NCBI GenBank assembly: GCA_005239175.1 | Contig: SOPS01000004.1 | Location: forward strand, 682,001-746,000 | Length of the DNA stretch: 64,000 nt | DNA from: a halophilic archaeon SHRA6 | GTDB taxonomy: Archaea; Halobacteriota; Halobacteria; Halobacteriales; Haloferacaceae | Direction: 5' to 3' | Part shown: piece by piece, positions 16,696 to 25,447 of the stretch | Numbering within the stretch: the stretch's first letter is position 1 | Layout: each line of letters opens with the position of its first letter | Translations under genes and position numbers: made by a program | The notes under the pieces: model-generated | What the model saw: the letters and a program-made list of their open reading frames with translations, nothing else | Told to the model about the DNA's origin: nothing | Database searches by the model: none

Positions 16696-17478
16696 TCAGG
16701 AAGAACTCTCATCCGCCGACGATCGATCGACGACAATCGATCGCTCACCGTCGGTCTCGGCGACAGCCAGCCCGTAGTCGTACACGAACGATGCGGTGTA
16801 GGTTGGAACGATTCGTTCGGCCGTAAATCGCGATCGAAGCTGTGGAATGAGCGTCTCGAGGTCTGCGCCGCGCTCAACAACCGGCTGCATCGCAAGGAAG
16901 TCGGTGTCAAGTTCCGCGTCCGCCGCTCGCTGCGAGAGCGTTTCGATCGCGGGCGCGTCGTAGGCATCGGTGAAGTCGATCGGCTTGGTGAACCCCGCGT
17001 AGTACACCCGGCCGTCCAACGACGGGCCGAGGACGACCTCGTTCGTCCGCAGGCGCATCGCCGCGGTGTCGATAACCGATCGAACCATGAGCGGCGCGGT
17101 CCCTGGAACCGCTGCGACTGATTGTGCACCTTCCTCGCGAAGCAGATGGGTGACGGTGTTCCCGACGCGCGCGGCGAACGTCGAACCCACCTGCGGCTCA
17201 AACCGGACCGACCCAACATCGTCGATCGTGTCCGCGACGATCGCACGAAGCTCGGCTTCTGGCGCGATATCTTTTTGATATGCCGCCGGAATCGACTCCT
17301 CGGGCCGGTAGTTGATGAGAAGCTCCCCGCCCGATCGGTGGATCGCGGAGATCGTGTCCCGGTACATAGCCTCGTACAGCTCGGCTACCTCGGCCTCAGT
17401 GAGTGGGCTAGTCTCGGCAAGCTCCGACAGGACGAGTCCCTCGCGCGGCGGCTCCGCAAGGACTGCGACAACGGTCAT
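16696..17478 (-). CDS. DUF2064 / TIGR04282-like glycosyltransferase-fold protein
   Basis: 260 residues from the ATG at 17478 (MTVVAVLAEPPREGLVLSEL). It resembles the haloarchaeal DUF2064 family, related to GT-A nucleotide-sugar transferases; that placement is from sequence feel (VVLGPSLDGRVYYAGFTKPIDF is the family GPS-DGG-like block). An earlier ATG at 17502 adds eight residues, but a TATA-like TGTTTTAG near 17515 fits the later start better. It is divergent from a small membrane protein. The substrate is unknown. Confidence 0.75.
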   Translation of the reverse strand: MTVVAVLAEPPREGLVLSELAETSPLTEAEVAELYEAMYRDTISAIHRSGGELLINYRPEESIPAAYQKDIAPEAELRAIVADTIDDVGSVRFEPQVGSTFAARVGNTVTHLLREEGAQSVAAVPGTAPLMVRSVIDTAAMRLRTNEVVLGPSLDGRVYYAGFTKPIDFTDAYDAPAIETLSQRAADAELDTDFLAMQPVVERGADLETLIPQLRSRFTAERIVPTYTASFVYDYGLAVAETDGERSIVVDRSSADESSS

Positions 17479-17544
17479 ACGAACAGTCCGACTGGGATCC
17501 ATTTGAACCCAGTGTTTTAGCCAGTTGCCGTTGAATCTCAGTGT

Positions 17545-17739
17545 ATGATCGATCGATCGACACTCGCACTCGCGTGGGTCGCCGTCCTCACCGCCGCGCT
17601 GTTCGTCGTCGCCGCAGTCGGCGGGGCGACTGAACTCGTTGGCAGCGCCGAAGCGATCGCCGTCGCCGCGATCGTGCTCGTGTTTACACTTGGGATCCTG
17701 AGGAAGGCTCGCGGCGTGCGGTCGACGCCATACTGGTGA
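17545..17739 (+). CDS. Small two-helix membrane protein
   Basis: 64 residues that are almost entirely hydrophobic: one segment at ~7-28 (LALAWVAVLTAALFVVAAVGGA) and a second at ~34-52 (AEAIAVAAIVLVFTLGIL), then a basic tail (RKARGVRSTPYW). The pattern fits a real membrane peptide rather than a shadow. It is divergent from the DUF2064 gene (66 bases apart) and convergent with udg. The function is unknown. Confidence 0.55.
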   Translation: MIDRSTLALAWVAVLTAALFVVAAVGGATELVGSAEAIAVAAIVLVFTLGILRKARGVRSTPYW

Positions 17740-17787
17740 GTCCGCCCACGGAAACAACAGAGCGTTACAGGTGGACTGCTGTCTCGG

Positions 17788-18423
17788 CTATCGGCTCTGT
17801 CTGCCCTTCGTTTGGCGGTAGTCGCGGCTAAACACGTTTTCGAGAACGTGTGTGACGAACGCGTCGGTCTCCTCGTCCGTCTGCGCTGTCAGATTGATCA
17901 TCGGGAGTAGCTCGAATCCACGGCCACGGAGGGTCGTCGCATGCAACTCGTCGATCGACAGCGAGCCCGGCCGATAGGTCGTGTAGTCGATCGCAAGCGC
18001 ATCAAGCGCGCGCTGGCCGATCGGAACGATGAGCTGGGGGTTAATCATCCGAATCTCGCTGTTCAAAAACGGCTCACAGGTGTCGATCTCTGTGTCAGTT
18101 GGTTCGCGATCGGGGTGGCGACACCGCGTGAGATACGTCAAAAAGGCGTTTTGAATGTCTGGCTCTGCGGCGTCGGGCTCTGATCTGACGAATCCCAGGT
18201 CCCTGAGAATCTCTTGGAGCCGCCGCCCTGCCGAGTCACCGGTGAACGGTACGCCCGTCTTCTCGGCACCTTCGGAAGGGCTCTCACCCACGAAGAGGAA
18301 CTCCGCGCCCACGTCACCATAGCCGTGGACGATCCGCTCGCGGGCCGCACACAGCTTCGAACAGTTCGTGCAGTTCTCGTCCATACTGAATGGGTTCGAG
18401 AACGTGCGCTGATTTGCGTCCAC
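17788..18423 (-). CDS. Uracil-DNA glycosylase, family 4/5 type
   Basis: 211 residues. It removes uracil from DNA as the first step of base excision repair. The N-terminal cysteines (CTNCSKLC) plus a later Cys of YLTRCRHPD are Fe-S ligands of family 4/5 enzymes. Motif 1 is FVGESPSEGAEKTGVPFTGDSG-like (FVGESPSEG, then VPFTGDSAGRRL), and the C-terminal block has INLTAQTDEE. The start here is GTG at 18423 (MDANQRTF); an ATG at 18384 (MDENCTNC) is the alternative. It is convergent with the small membrane gene. Confidence 0.88.
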   Translation of the reverse strand: MDANQRTFSNPFSMDENCTNCSKLCAARERIVHGYGDVGAEFLFVGESPSEGAEKTGVPFTGDSAGRRLQEILRDLGFVRSEPDAAEPDIQNAFLTYLTRCRHPDREPTDTEIDTCEPFLNSEIRMINPQLIVPIGQRALDALAIDYTTYRPGSLSIDELHATTLRGRGFELLPMINLTAQTDEETDAFVTHVLENVFSRDYRQTKGRQSR

Positions 18424-18557
18424 ACGATCGCTACTGGGGGAAGCGTCAAAACGTCGTCGGCCGATTGTGCAGACAGGTCAGTACCTGAATGGAGGATGCC
18501 AGCCGCTCGCAGGGGTAGATATCACGACACGTGTCTCGATCGGTAGCTGGCCGCAAA

Positions 18558-18566
18558 ACTTATACA
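18558..18566 (+). promoter_or_regulatory. TATA box for the 52-residue zinc protein
   Basis: ACTTATACA is centred 27 bases upstream of the ATG at 18589, consistent with a leaderless transcript. Confidence 0.55.
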
Positions 18567-18588
18567 ATCGTTTATGATTGACTCAACT

Positions 18589-18747
18589 ATGCCGGAATGT
18601 CAGAACTGCGGCGCGTTCGTCACCCAGGCGTACGCCCGTGTGTTCACACCTGATGGCATGGATCGGCCCCGCGTCTGCCCTCACTGCGAGGATCTCGTTC
18701 GTGACGGCGCTGGGGTCAGAGAAGCGCGATCGACGCGTAATAACTAG
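18589..18747 (+). CDS. 52-residue zinc-ribbon protein (DUF7563-like)
   Basis: A short gene of 52 residues. It begins MPECQNCGAFVTQAYARVF and has two CxxC pairs (C4/C7 and C31/C34), so it should bind one zinc. The segment VFTPDGMDRPRVCPHCEDLVRDG is nearly invariant in the haloarchaeal DUF7563 proteins I recall. The TATA box at 18558-18566 supports the start. It ends tail-to-tail with the HTH gene at 18744-18974, sharing four bases. Such proteins are probably small regulators or RNA/DNA-binding accessory proteins; the function is not known. Confidence 0.85.
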   Translation: MPECQNCGAFVTQAYARVFTPDGMDRPRVCPHCEDLVRDGAGVREARSTRNN

Positions 18748-18974
18748 CTCGCATCGTTCGAGAGGACGTACGAATCTGCGTCCTTCGAAACGACACCCCG
18801 CTTCTGCAGGGTTTTCAGAATGCTGTACAGTGAGATCTTTTTCATATCAAGTTGCTCTTGGAGCTCTGTGATCGTCGCCTTCTCAGCCGTCGACAAATAC
18901 AGACAGACGAGTTTTGCCCGCGGTGACTGCAGGCCAGCAGGCATCGTAGGCTTCGATTTGACTTCCGAAATCAT
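18744..18974 (-). CDS. Small winged-helix (TrmB/MarR-like) regulator
   Basis: 76 residues with one HTH domain. AKLVCLYLSTAEKATITELQEQLDMKKISLYSILKTLQKRGVVSKDADSYVL reads as helix-helix-recognition helix-wing. It has no effector domain, so it would act as a minimal DNA-binding regulator. It starts at the ATG at 18974, with a TATA-like TTTATTATC on the minus strand near 19006; an internal ATG at 18944 (MPAGLQS) is possible. Its last four bases overlap the end of the convergent DUF7563-like gene. Confidence 0.75.
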   Translation of the reverse strand: MISEVKSKPTMPAGLQSPRAKLVCLYLSTAEKATITELQEQLDMKKISLYSILKTLQKRGVVSKDADSYVLSNDAS

Positions 18975-19245
18975 CTTCGTGATATACTCCAGTGCTTCGA
19001 CGATAATAAAACTGCTCTACGACGATCAACGAAGTTCTGTTCAGTCGTACCCACCGCTTATTCGCGTGATTTCGGCCAACTTGGTCGTTTATGCATATGC
19101 CGTAGTCGGGACAACTAGCGCTGTTTTGGCGTCATATTTCGACCGCTGACGAATATACTGATATTCCATGACAGTCATGTGTGAGAATAGGTTTGTGGCC
19201 CAAAACACACTGCCACAGTTGCGTGTTGGGCTAACGGTATCGCAA

Positions 19246-20157
19246 TCACCGAAAGAGAACCACGCCAGACGACACGAGAAACGTCGTGACGAATACGAGC
19301 ATCGCCCCAACGGTCGGTTCAGGCGATCGCTGGCTCGTGTACCCCGTGTATCCCCAGACAAACACTGGCAGCGATAGGAGAATACCAGTGGCTACGACGG
19401 TTTCAATCGCTCCAGCCAGCCACAACAGCGTAGCCGAACCGACGAGGCCGATCAGCCCACCGGCATACGCGAACCGGAGCTGCGATCGGGACCATTGGGT
19501 TGCGAGTGTTCGTTTGCCGACAGCCGCATCCGCCTCGCGGTCTGGCCACGTGGTTGCAAGCAGGTTACAGAAGACGGCGAATCCAAAGGGGACGAACGTC
19601 GCTGTGATCGCCAGCGTCACCTGCCCCTCGGTCGCGACCGCAGCACCGTATACCGGCAACAGGACCCCACCGAGCAGCGCATTGTCGATCTCACCCAACT
19701 CGTTCCATGCGAGGGGATAGGGACCGACAGAATACCCCAACCCAAGGACGCCGATCACAACGAGCAGCCCAGCGCTCACAAGGGTTAGCACGCCGGTCGA
19801 GACAGCGATCGTTACTGCCAACACCCCCAACACGCCAGTACCGATTGCGGCCGCTCGTGCATCCTTCGGAGACACACCCAGTTCAGGGATGGCGCCGCTG
19901 CCGCCAGAGAATCGGGTCCGGCGGGTCAGTCGGTCGGTCCCAGCATCTGCGTACTCGTTCGCGTAGTGGACACTCGCAGCGAACGGGAGGAAGATCCCGA
20001 AGCCGACCGCAAGGCGGTCGATCGAGACAGCTCCACCCTGGGCTGCCGCTACAAAAACGCCCATCGCATACACCGCAATCATCAACAGTAACTGGTCGGG
20101 ACGGGCCATCAGTCCAAACGCGTACAGCCGCGCTATCACCGACGGACGATCGGTCAT
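19246..20157 (-). CDS. UbiA-family prenyltransferase
   Basis: 303 residues from the ATG at 20157, with about nine membrane segments. It transfers a polyprenyl chain to an aromatic or other acceptor in the membrane. The two Asp-rich motifs are present: NEYADAGTD (NxxxDxxxD, near residue 75) followed by RFSGGSGAIPE, and DREADAAVGKRTLA (DxxxD, near 205). It is like MenA or the archaeal homologues that act on quinone or ether-lipid precursors. The SGGSG run after motif I fits MenA-like enzymes. Its own start is 37 bases downstream of the sdhA stop, on the same strand, so it may read through from the sdh operon. Confidence 0.88.
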   Translation of the reverse strand: MTDRPSVIARLYAFGLMARPDQLLLMIAVYAMGVFVAAAQGGAVSIDRLAVGFGIFLPFAASVHYANEYADAGTDRLTRRTRFSGGSGAIPELGVSPKDARAAAIGTGVLGVLAVTIAVSTGVLTLVSAGLLVVIGVLGLGYSVGPYPLAWNELGEIDNALLGGVLLPVYGAAVATEGQVTLAITATFVPFGFAVFCNLLATTWPDREADAAVGKRTLATQWSRSQLRFAYAGGLIGLVGSATLLWLAGAIETVVATGILLSLPVFVWGYTGYTSQRSPEPTVGAMLVFVTTFLVSSGVVLFR

Positions 20158-20194
20158 TGATCTATTCGCACACAAAACAAAACAGCCTGCGGGG

Positions 20195-22042
20195 TCAGTA
20201 GCTTCGGGTCTTCGGTTCGTAGGTTTTGTCCTCGCCTTCGAGGATCACCGGCCGGTACCAAAGCTCCGGGGTGCCGTCGTTCCACGAGAGCATCGTGTGT
20301 TTGAGCCACTCGTCGTCTTTTCGCTCAGGTGCTTCTGCACGCCAGTGAGCACCACGGAACTCCTCGCGCGCGAGCGCACCGATCGTGATCGCCTCTGCGA
20401 GATCCAGCAGGTTCCGCGTCTCGATCGTCTGCAAGAGGTCTGTGTTGAACGTCCGTGATGGGTCCGAAACCGCGACGTCCTCGTAGCGATCGCGTGCTTC
20501 TCGAATGTCGCGAAGCGCCTGCTTGAGACCCTCTTCCTCACGGAAGACGTTAACGTGGCGGGTCATCGTCGTTTGGAGATCCGACCGGACCTCCGAGTGG
20601 TGGATCCCGTCGCTACTCAACAGCTCGTCTACCTTTTTTCGCTCCGCTTCAACAGCGCGTTCGACGATCGACGTCTCGTCGACGCTACCGCCCTCCGCGA
20701 CGGTCCCGCCGTCGGCAACGGCATCGGCATCGCCGAACGAGCCAGGTTCGCCGAGGGTCACCGGGCTGTCGATCTCAGCTGTTTCGTACTCGCCGCGCTG
20801 GCCAGTTTCGATCTTCGCCGGCTCCATCTCCGCACCCGCTGCGTGTTTGCCTGCGCGCTTGCCGAAGACAATGAGTTCCGGCAGCGCGTTCCCGCCCAGA
20901 CGGTTCGCGCCGTGGACAGATGCACACGCACACTCACCGGCCGCATACAGGCCGTTGACACATGTTTCGCCGTTTTCGTTTGTCTCGATGCCGCCCATCG
21001 CATAGTGTTGGCCAGGCTTGACGGGCATCGGCTCCTCGAGACCGTCGACGCCCTCGAAGTCCTCCGCGAGGTGAAGAATGTTTTCGAGGCGATCAAGGAT
21101 CCGCTCTTCGCCGAGGTGGCGCATGTCGAGATGAACGTACTCGTCATCGATGCCCCGTCCTTCGTTGACCTCGGTCAACTCGGCACGTGAGACGACATCC
21201 CGAGAGGCGAGTTCGCCGTCGTTGTTCGCGTAGCCGCGTTCGAACATGAAGCGCTCGCCCTCGGCGTTGTACAGGATTCCTCCCTCTCCACGAACACCTT
21301 CGGAGATCAACACGCCAGTTGACGGCAGCGATGTCGGGTGGAACTGGATGAACTCCATGTCCTCGAGCGGAACGCCGGCGCGGTAGGCCATCGCCTGGCC
21401 ATCGCCGGTACATGACACCGCGTTCGTCGTGTGGTCGAACGCCTGCCCTGGGCCCCCAGTCGCGAGGATAACCCCGTTTCGAGCGCGGAACCCAGAGACC
21501 TCGCCCGTCTGGACGTCGTAAGCAACGACGCCGTGGCAGGTTCGATCCTCGGGGCGCTCCTCGTCGGTGACCGCGAGGTTCAGCACGTGCCACTCATCGT
21601 ACACCTGTACGCCGCTTTTGACCAACTGTTCGTACATCGTGTGCAACAGTTGGTGGCCAGTTTCGGCGCCGGCGTAGGTCGTTCGGGGGAACGAGAGCCC
21701 GCCGAACGGTCGCTGGGAGACCCGGCCGTCCTCCTCTCGGGAGAACGCCATCCCCCAGTGTTCGAGCTGGATAACCTCGTTCGGGCTGTTCTTACAGAGG
21801 GCCTCGATCGCCGGCGCGTCGCCGAGATAGTCCGAGCCCTTCATTGTGTCGTAGGCGTGGTCCTCCCAGGAGTCGCCCTCTCGGAGGGCGGCGTTAATGC
21901 CACCTTCAGCCGCACCGGTGTGGCTTCGGACTGGGTGGAGTTTCGAGACGATCGCCACGTCCGCGCCCTCGTTCTTTGCCGCGATCGCCGCCCGGAGACC
22001 CGCGCCGCCGGCGCCGACCACGATCACGTCGTGTTCGTACAT
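20195..22042 (-). CDS. sdhA: Succinate dehydrogenase flavoprotein subunit
   Basis: 615 residues. It oxidises succinate to fumarate with covalent FAD in complex II on the inner membrane face. The FAD motif VVGAGGAGLRAAIAA sits at the N-terminus. The flavinylation His lies in RSHTGAAEGG near residue 44, and the active-site loop RGEGGILYN and HPTSLPSTG are present. The C-terminal capping helices are intact. An Asp/Glu/Gly-rich insert (~430-460, DADAVADGGTVAEGGSVDE) is longer than in bacterial proteins. It is last in the order sdhC-D-B-A. Confidence 0.97.
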   Translation of the reverse strand: MYEHDVIVVGAGGAGLRAAIAAKNEGADVAIVSKLHPVRSHTGAAEGGINAALREGDSWEDHAYDTMKGSDYLGDAPAIEALCKNSPNEVIQLEHWGMAFSREEDGRVSQRPFGGLSFPRTTYAGAETGHQLLHTMYEQLVKSGVQVYDEWHVLNLAVTDEERPEDRTCHGVVAYDVQTGEVSGFRARNGVILATGGPGQAFDHTTNAVSCTGDGQAMAYRAGVPLEDMEFIQFHPTSLPSTGVLISEGVRGEGGILYNAEGERFMFERGYANNDGELASRDVVSRAELTEVNEGRGIDDEYVHLDMRHLGEERILDRLENILHLAEDFEGVDGLEEPMPVKPGQHYAMGGIETNENGETCVNGLYAAGECACASVHGANRLGGNALPELIVFGKRAGKHAAGAEMEPAKIETGQRGEYETAEIDSPVTLGEPGSFGDADAVADGGTVAEGGSVDETSIVERAVEAERKKVDELLSSDGIHHSEVRSDLQTTMTRHVNVFREEEGLKQALRDIREARDRYEDVAVSDPSRTFNTDLLQTIETRNLLDLAEAITIGALAREEFRGAHWRAEAPERKDDEWLKHTMLSWNDGTPELWYRPVILEGEDKTYEPKTRSY

Positions 22043-22091
22043 AATGGTGGTATAATTTTGCTTAGGGTTGTGTGCTCTTGAGCCTTGATCC

Positions 22092-22973
22092 TCACCAGAA
22101 TTTCAGGTTGCTTTTGACCGCTTCGCGTTTGAGCTCCTGAATGTGTTCGGTCAGTGGGATGTCCTTCGGACACACCTCAGTACAGGAGAACTGCGTCTGA
22201 CACCGCCAGACACCGTGTTCCTGTTCGATGATCTCGAGTCGTTCTTGTTTTCTTGCCTCGCCCTCGCGTTCGTCCATCGCAAAGCGGTACGCTTTGTTGA
22301 TCGCCGCCGGGCCGAGATACTGGTTATCGCCCGCGGCGATATTACACGAGGACATACAGGCGCCACACCAGATACAGCGGGTGGACATCTTGATCTTCTC
22401 GCGGTTCGCCCGGCTCTGGCGCTGTTCTTCGAGTTCGCCGTCGGGAAGCTCGTCGGGGTCGAAGTACGGCTCAACGGCGTGCATCTGCTCGTAGAAGTGA
22501 TCCATGTCGACCACGAGGTCTTTGACCACGTCCTGATGCGGAAGCGGTTCGATGCGGACTGGCTCATCGAGATCTGACAGCTGCGTCTTACAGCCGAGCC
22601 GCTGGGAACCGTTGATAAAGAAGGCGTCTGAGCCGCAGATCGCCTGCCGACAGGAGTGTCTGAAGGTGAGCGACGGATCGTAGTGATCCCGCGCGTACAT
22701 CAACGAATCCAACACGGTCATCCCTTTTTCGAATGGGACGTGGAACTCGTCGAACCGTGGCTCCTGTTTTGCTTCGACTTCCGGATCGTATCGGAATACC
22801 TTGATCTGAACAGTATCCTCGTTTGCCTTCGCGCGCTCTTCGGCCTCGCGCTGTTTCTCCTGTTGCCCGGCGCGATCGGCCTTTGCGGTGTCGCGGCGCT
22901 GTTTTCCCGGCGAGGACGCTGCCTCGTCGGTCGTCGATTCAACCTCTTCTCCTTTTGGAACTTGCGTGCTCAT
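22092..22973 (-). CDS. sdhB: Succinate dehydrogenase iron-sulfur subunit
   Basis: 293 residues from the ATG at 22973. It carries electrons from FAD to quinone. The [2Fe-2S] ligands are in SCRQAICGSD...LGC, with Asp at the third ligand position, as in E. coli SdhB. CIWCGACMSSC and CTEVCPKD supply the [4Fe-4S] and [3Fe-4S] clusters. The first ~50 residues are a charged Glu/Lys/Arg tail (KADRAGQQEKQREAEERAK) absent from bacterial SdhB. It lies between sdhD (2-base gap) and sdhA. Confidence 0.97.
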   Translation of the reverse strand: MSTQVPKGEEVESTTDEAASSPGKQRRDTAKADRAGQQEKQREAEERAKANEDTVQIKVFRYDPEVEAKQEPRFDEFHVPFEKGMTVLDSLMYARDHYDPSLTFRHSCRQAICGSDAFFINGSQRLGCKTQLSDLDEPVRIEPLPHQDVVKDLVVDMDHFYEQMHAVEPYFDPDELPDGELEEQRQSRANREKIKMSTRCIWCGACMSSCNIAAGDNQYLGPAAINKAYRFAMDEREGEARKQERLEIIEQEHGVWRCQTQFSCTEVCPKDIPLTEHIQELKREAVKSNLKFW

Positions 22974-22975
22974 GA

Positions 22976-23347
22976 TTACAGAATCGAGATGCCGGCCCAC
23001 GCGTTCGCGGTGCGAACGCCCTGAACGATCAAGATCGCGCTGGCGACCACGAGCGTCCACTTAACGACGGTCTGTTTGGTGCCGGTCAATCCTTGGTTGA
23101 TCAACGCGTTGTAGACGCCGTTGACGCCGTGGAACGTCGCCGTGATCAAGAACAAGATCATGAGCGAGTAGTACGTCCACGACTCCATGCGTGCGCTCGA
23201 CAGCGCAAACGTCACCTCGTCGGCGTGGTAGACGAAATGCAGCAAGAAGAAATGAAACGCTAACACGACCACGAGAAACGCCGCGGTAATCCGCTGCCAG
23301 AGCCACCGACGTCCGCCCGGTTGGAACGAAGAGTAGCGCTCAGCCAT
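22976..23347 (-). CDS. sdhD: Succinate dehydrogenase membrane anchor subunit
   Basis: 123 residues with three hydrophobic helices. WLWQRITAAFLVVVLAFHFFLLHFV carries His residues suitable for haem or quinone binding. The second membrane segment starts near SLMILFLITATFHGVNGVYN, which has the conserved GxxN-type turn. It follows sdhC by 2 bases and precedes sdhB by 2 bases, so translation is coupled. Confidence 0.92.
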   Translation of the reverse strand: MAERYSSFQPGGRRWLWQRITAAFLVVVLAFHFFLLHFVYHADEVTFALSSARMESWTYYSLMILFLITATFHGVNGVYNALINQGLTGTKQTVVKWTLVVASAILIVQGVRTANAWAGISIL

Positions 23348-23349
23348 GG

Positions 23350-23742
23350 TTAGAACGCCCCCGCGAGAAACGTTGGAACTGATGCGACCGTGATCGCACC
23401 AGTCAAGATCAGCGACGCGTAGAAGCTTTTGTCCTGTGATTCCAGCCCAATACCGAGATCGACCATCAGCAGTCGGAGCCCGTTGAGAATGTGAAACACC
23501 GCAACGGCAAGCAATCCAACCTCGAGTATCCGGACTACGAGCAGCCCTTCGAGCGTCTGGATCGTCCCCGTATACGCTGCCTCACCCGCAAGCGCCGTCG
23601 ATAGCACGGCAATGTGGGTAAATAGGTAGCCGACAAGCACCCAGCCGGTGAACTTGTGGAACACCCACGCCCACATTCCTGCGGAGAACTCCCGCCAGCG
23701 GCCGAAGTCCTCAATGAGGCCTCGATTGTACGACTGACTCAT
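23350..23742 (-). CDS. sdhC: Succinate dehydrogenase cytochrome b556 subunit
   Basis: 130 residues and first gene of sdhCDBA. There are three hydrophobic helices; [25 protein letters not shown] contains the conserved H-K-x-TG and later His of the SdhC haem/quinone motif. The following helix ([16 protein letters not shown]) is the family HxxNGxR-like block. A TATA element about 29 bases upstream supports this start. Confidence 0.93.
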   Translation of the reverse strand: MSQSYNRGLIEDFGRWREFSAGMWAWVFHKFTGWVLVGYLFTHIAVLSTALAGEAAYTGTIQTLEGLLVVRILEVGLLAVAVFHILNGLRLLMVDLGIGLESQDKSFYASLILTGAITVASVPTFLAGAF

Positions 23743-23768
23743 ATCGTATGTGGTTCTGTACCGGGGTG

Positions 23769-23776
23769 GTATAGAA
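23769..23776 (-). promoter_or_regulatory. TATA element of the sdhCDBA operon
   Basis: On the minus strand TTCTATAC is centred about 29 bases upstream of the sdhC ATG (23742), giving a leaderless or nearly leaderless operon transcript. Confidence 0.5.
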
Positions 23777-23835
23777 GTTACGTAGTCGGCCGTCCACGCG
23801 GCGGCACGTGTCGAATCAGACCAAACCAGCGATCG

Positions 23836-24861
23836 TCACGTCGCGTCGCCGTTTGGCGGCGTCTGGCGGCTCTCGACGACTCGACGGGTCTTCTCGCTGA
23901 GTTCGACAAGATGACACAGCGGGTTCCCCGGGTAGACTACCGGATTTTCCAACAACCCAACCAACAGCCCGGTAAATGGGGCTTCGACGGTCACGTTGTC
24001 GTCTTTGAATGGGTTTGTGATGGTGCATATCCGATCCCCCTCGTGGACCAGCGAGCCCCGACCGTAGTGCATGTCAACGATTCCGCCAACGTCGGCCCGA
24101 ATCCACGTCTTTTCGCGATCGTCCGTAATGATCGTCCGCCACCCGGGCCATCGAACAGTCGATCGCCTTATCATGTCGTACTCTGCGAACACGCTCTCTG
24201 CGCCGGCGAGCGCATCATCAATGAGTCCGCGCTGGAAGCGATGGGCCTCACCCATCTCGATCGTAATTGTCGGAATACCCGCACGCGTGGCCTCTCCGCG
24301 GAGCGTTCCATCTGGCCCATCGCTGTCTAAGACGACGTTCGAGCCGTACGCAAGCGCGAGCCGATGAACCGACTCGTTGGCCATATTTCCACGGACGTGG
24401 AGCATATTTGTCCGTCCGCGTGTTGAGGTGTGAAAGTCTAGTCCGAAGTCACAGGGTTCGATAAAATTGGTGAAGATACGATGCGCCATTCGTTTTGCGC
24501 TCGTTGATCCCTCGCGACCGGGAAACGAACGGTTGAGATCGCGATCGTAAATCGGCAGGTATCGCTGTTGGGCCAAAAACCCGGGCACGTTCAACACTGG
24601 CAGACAGACGAGTGTGCCGGCGAGCCCTGAGAGATCCCACTCGTGGGCGATCTCGCGAACCACTTCGATACCGTTCAGTTCGTCACCGTGGGCGGCCGCC
24701 GTGAGAAACGCCGTCGGCCCTGGCTTCTCGCCGTTGATGATTGTGACTGGGATTCGAACGGGATCGCCGAGATACGTCTCGCTGATCCCATAGCGGATAT
24801 TCTGGGTTTCGCCCGGAGAGACCTTGCCGCCGTTGTAGGTGAAGGCCTCGGAGTCGCTCAT
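23836..24861 (-). CDS. Succinylglutamate desuccinylase/aspartoacylase (M14-like) protein
   Basis: 341 residues. It is a zinc carboxypeptidase-fold hydrolase that cleaves N-acyl amino acids. Metal-site motifs are AAHGDELNGIEV (H..E) near residue 58, the substrate Arg/Asn block DRDLNRSFPGREGS near 107, and DFHTSTRGR (third His) near 142. The C-terminal beta domain ends in a KDDNVTVEAPFTGLLVGLLENPVVYPGNPL block like a lipoyl/barrel-sandwich fold. The exact acyl substrate is uncertain. It is divergent from the thioredoxin gene and ends 94 bases from the sdhC start. Confidence 0.9.
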   Translation of the reverse strand: MSDSEAFTYNGGKVSPGETQNIRYGISETYLGDPVRIPVTIINGEKPGPTAFLTAAAHGDELNGIEVVREIAHEWDLSGLAGTLVCLPVLNVPGFLAQQRYLPIYDRDLNRSFPGREGSTSAKRMAHRIFTNFIEPCDFGLDFHTSTRGRTNMLHVRGNMANESVHRLALAYGSNVVLDSDGPDGTLRGEATRAGIPTITIEMGEAHRFQRGLIDDALAGAESVFAEYDMIRRSTVRWPGWRTIITDDREKTWIRADVGGIVDMHYGRGSLVHEGDRICTITNPFKDDNVTVEAPFTGLLVGLLENPVVYPGNPLCHLVELSEKTRRVVESRQTPPNGDAT

Positions 24862-25021
24862 ACTCCGATCAGTCGCTATTCACAGGTATAAACCCCGGCA
24901 CATCGATCGGTCCGTCTGTATTTGTGACCGTTCCCGGTAGTATGACTTTTGTACTTGAGATGTTGTGACGGTCACGATTCTGGTAACGCGCTGTGCATCA
25001 GGCGGACACAGCCGTCAAAGG

Positions 25022-25030
25022 ATTATATAG
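25022..25030 (+). promoter_or_regulatory. TATA box of the thioredoxin gene
   Basis: ATTATATAG is centred 25 bases before the ATG at 25051; leaderless spacing. Confidence 0.6.
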
Positions 25031-25050
25031 TCGTGTGTGTAAGTGACTGT

Positions 25051-25380
25051 ATGAGCACAGCAACTGTCTCGGAGCCAATCCACGTCGAAGACGAATCCCA
25101 ATTTGAAGAGCTGATCGACGAGCACGAGATCGTCCTCGTCGACTACCATGCGGAGTGGTGTGGCCCGTGTAAGATGCTCGAACCGACGATCAAGGAGATT
25201 GCTGCCGACTCCGACGCAACCGTCCTCAAGGTCGATATCGACGAACTCCGTGGGCTTGCCGAAACTCAGGGTATCCGGAGTGTGCCGACGCTCGAATTCT
25301 ACGCAAACGGCGAGCTGAAAGACAGCGTCATCGGTGTTCAGGACAAGGACGATCTGCTCTCGGCGATCGACTCACTGTAA
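25051..25380 (+). CDS. Thioredoxin
   Basis: 109 residues from the ATG at 25051. The active site WCGPCK has C37 and C40, with VDIDE and the cis-Pro loop SVPTLEFYANGEL further on. It is a cytosolic disulfide reductase. An open frame upstream to 24949 is not used, since the TATA box (25022-25030) fits this start. It is a single gene between the aspartoacylase-like gene and the Rad3-type helicase region. Confidence 0.95.
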   Translation: MSTATVSEPIHVEDESQFEELIDEHEIVLVDYHAEWCGPCKMLEPTIKEIAADSDATVLKVDIDELRGLAETQGIRSVPTLEFYANGELKDSVIGVQDKDDLLSAIDSL

Positions 25381-25447
25381 TCTATCACTGACGCTGTTCG
25401 GCCGCGGACGCTGTTACATACGAGCGGAGAGTGTATGTAAGATCGAT

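Noticed and set aside
16361-16777. 138-codon plus-strand frame over the tRNA locus
   Set aside because: It reads through the tRNA-Ser gene and the T-arm copies (repeated LGFE translation), so it is not a protein gene.
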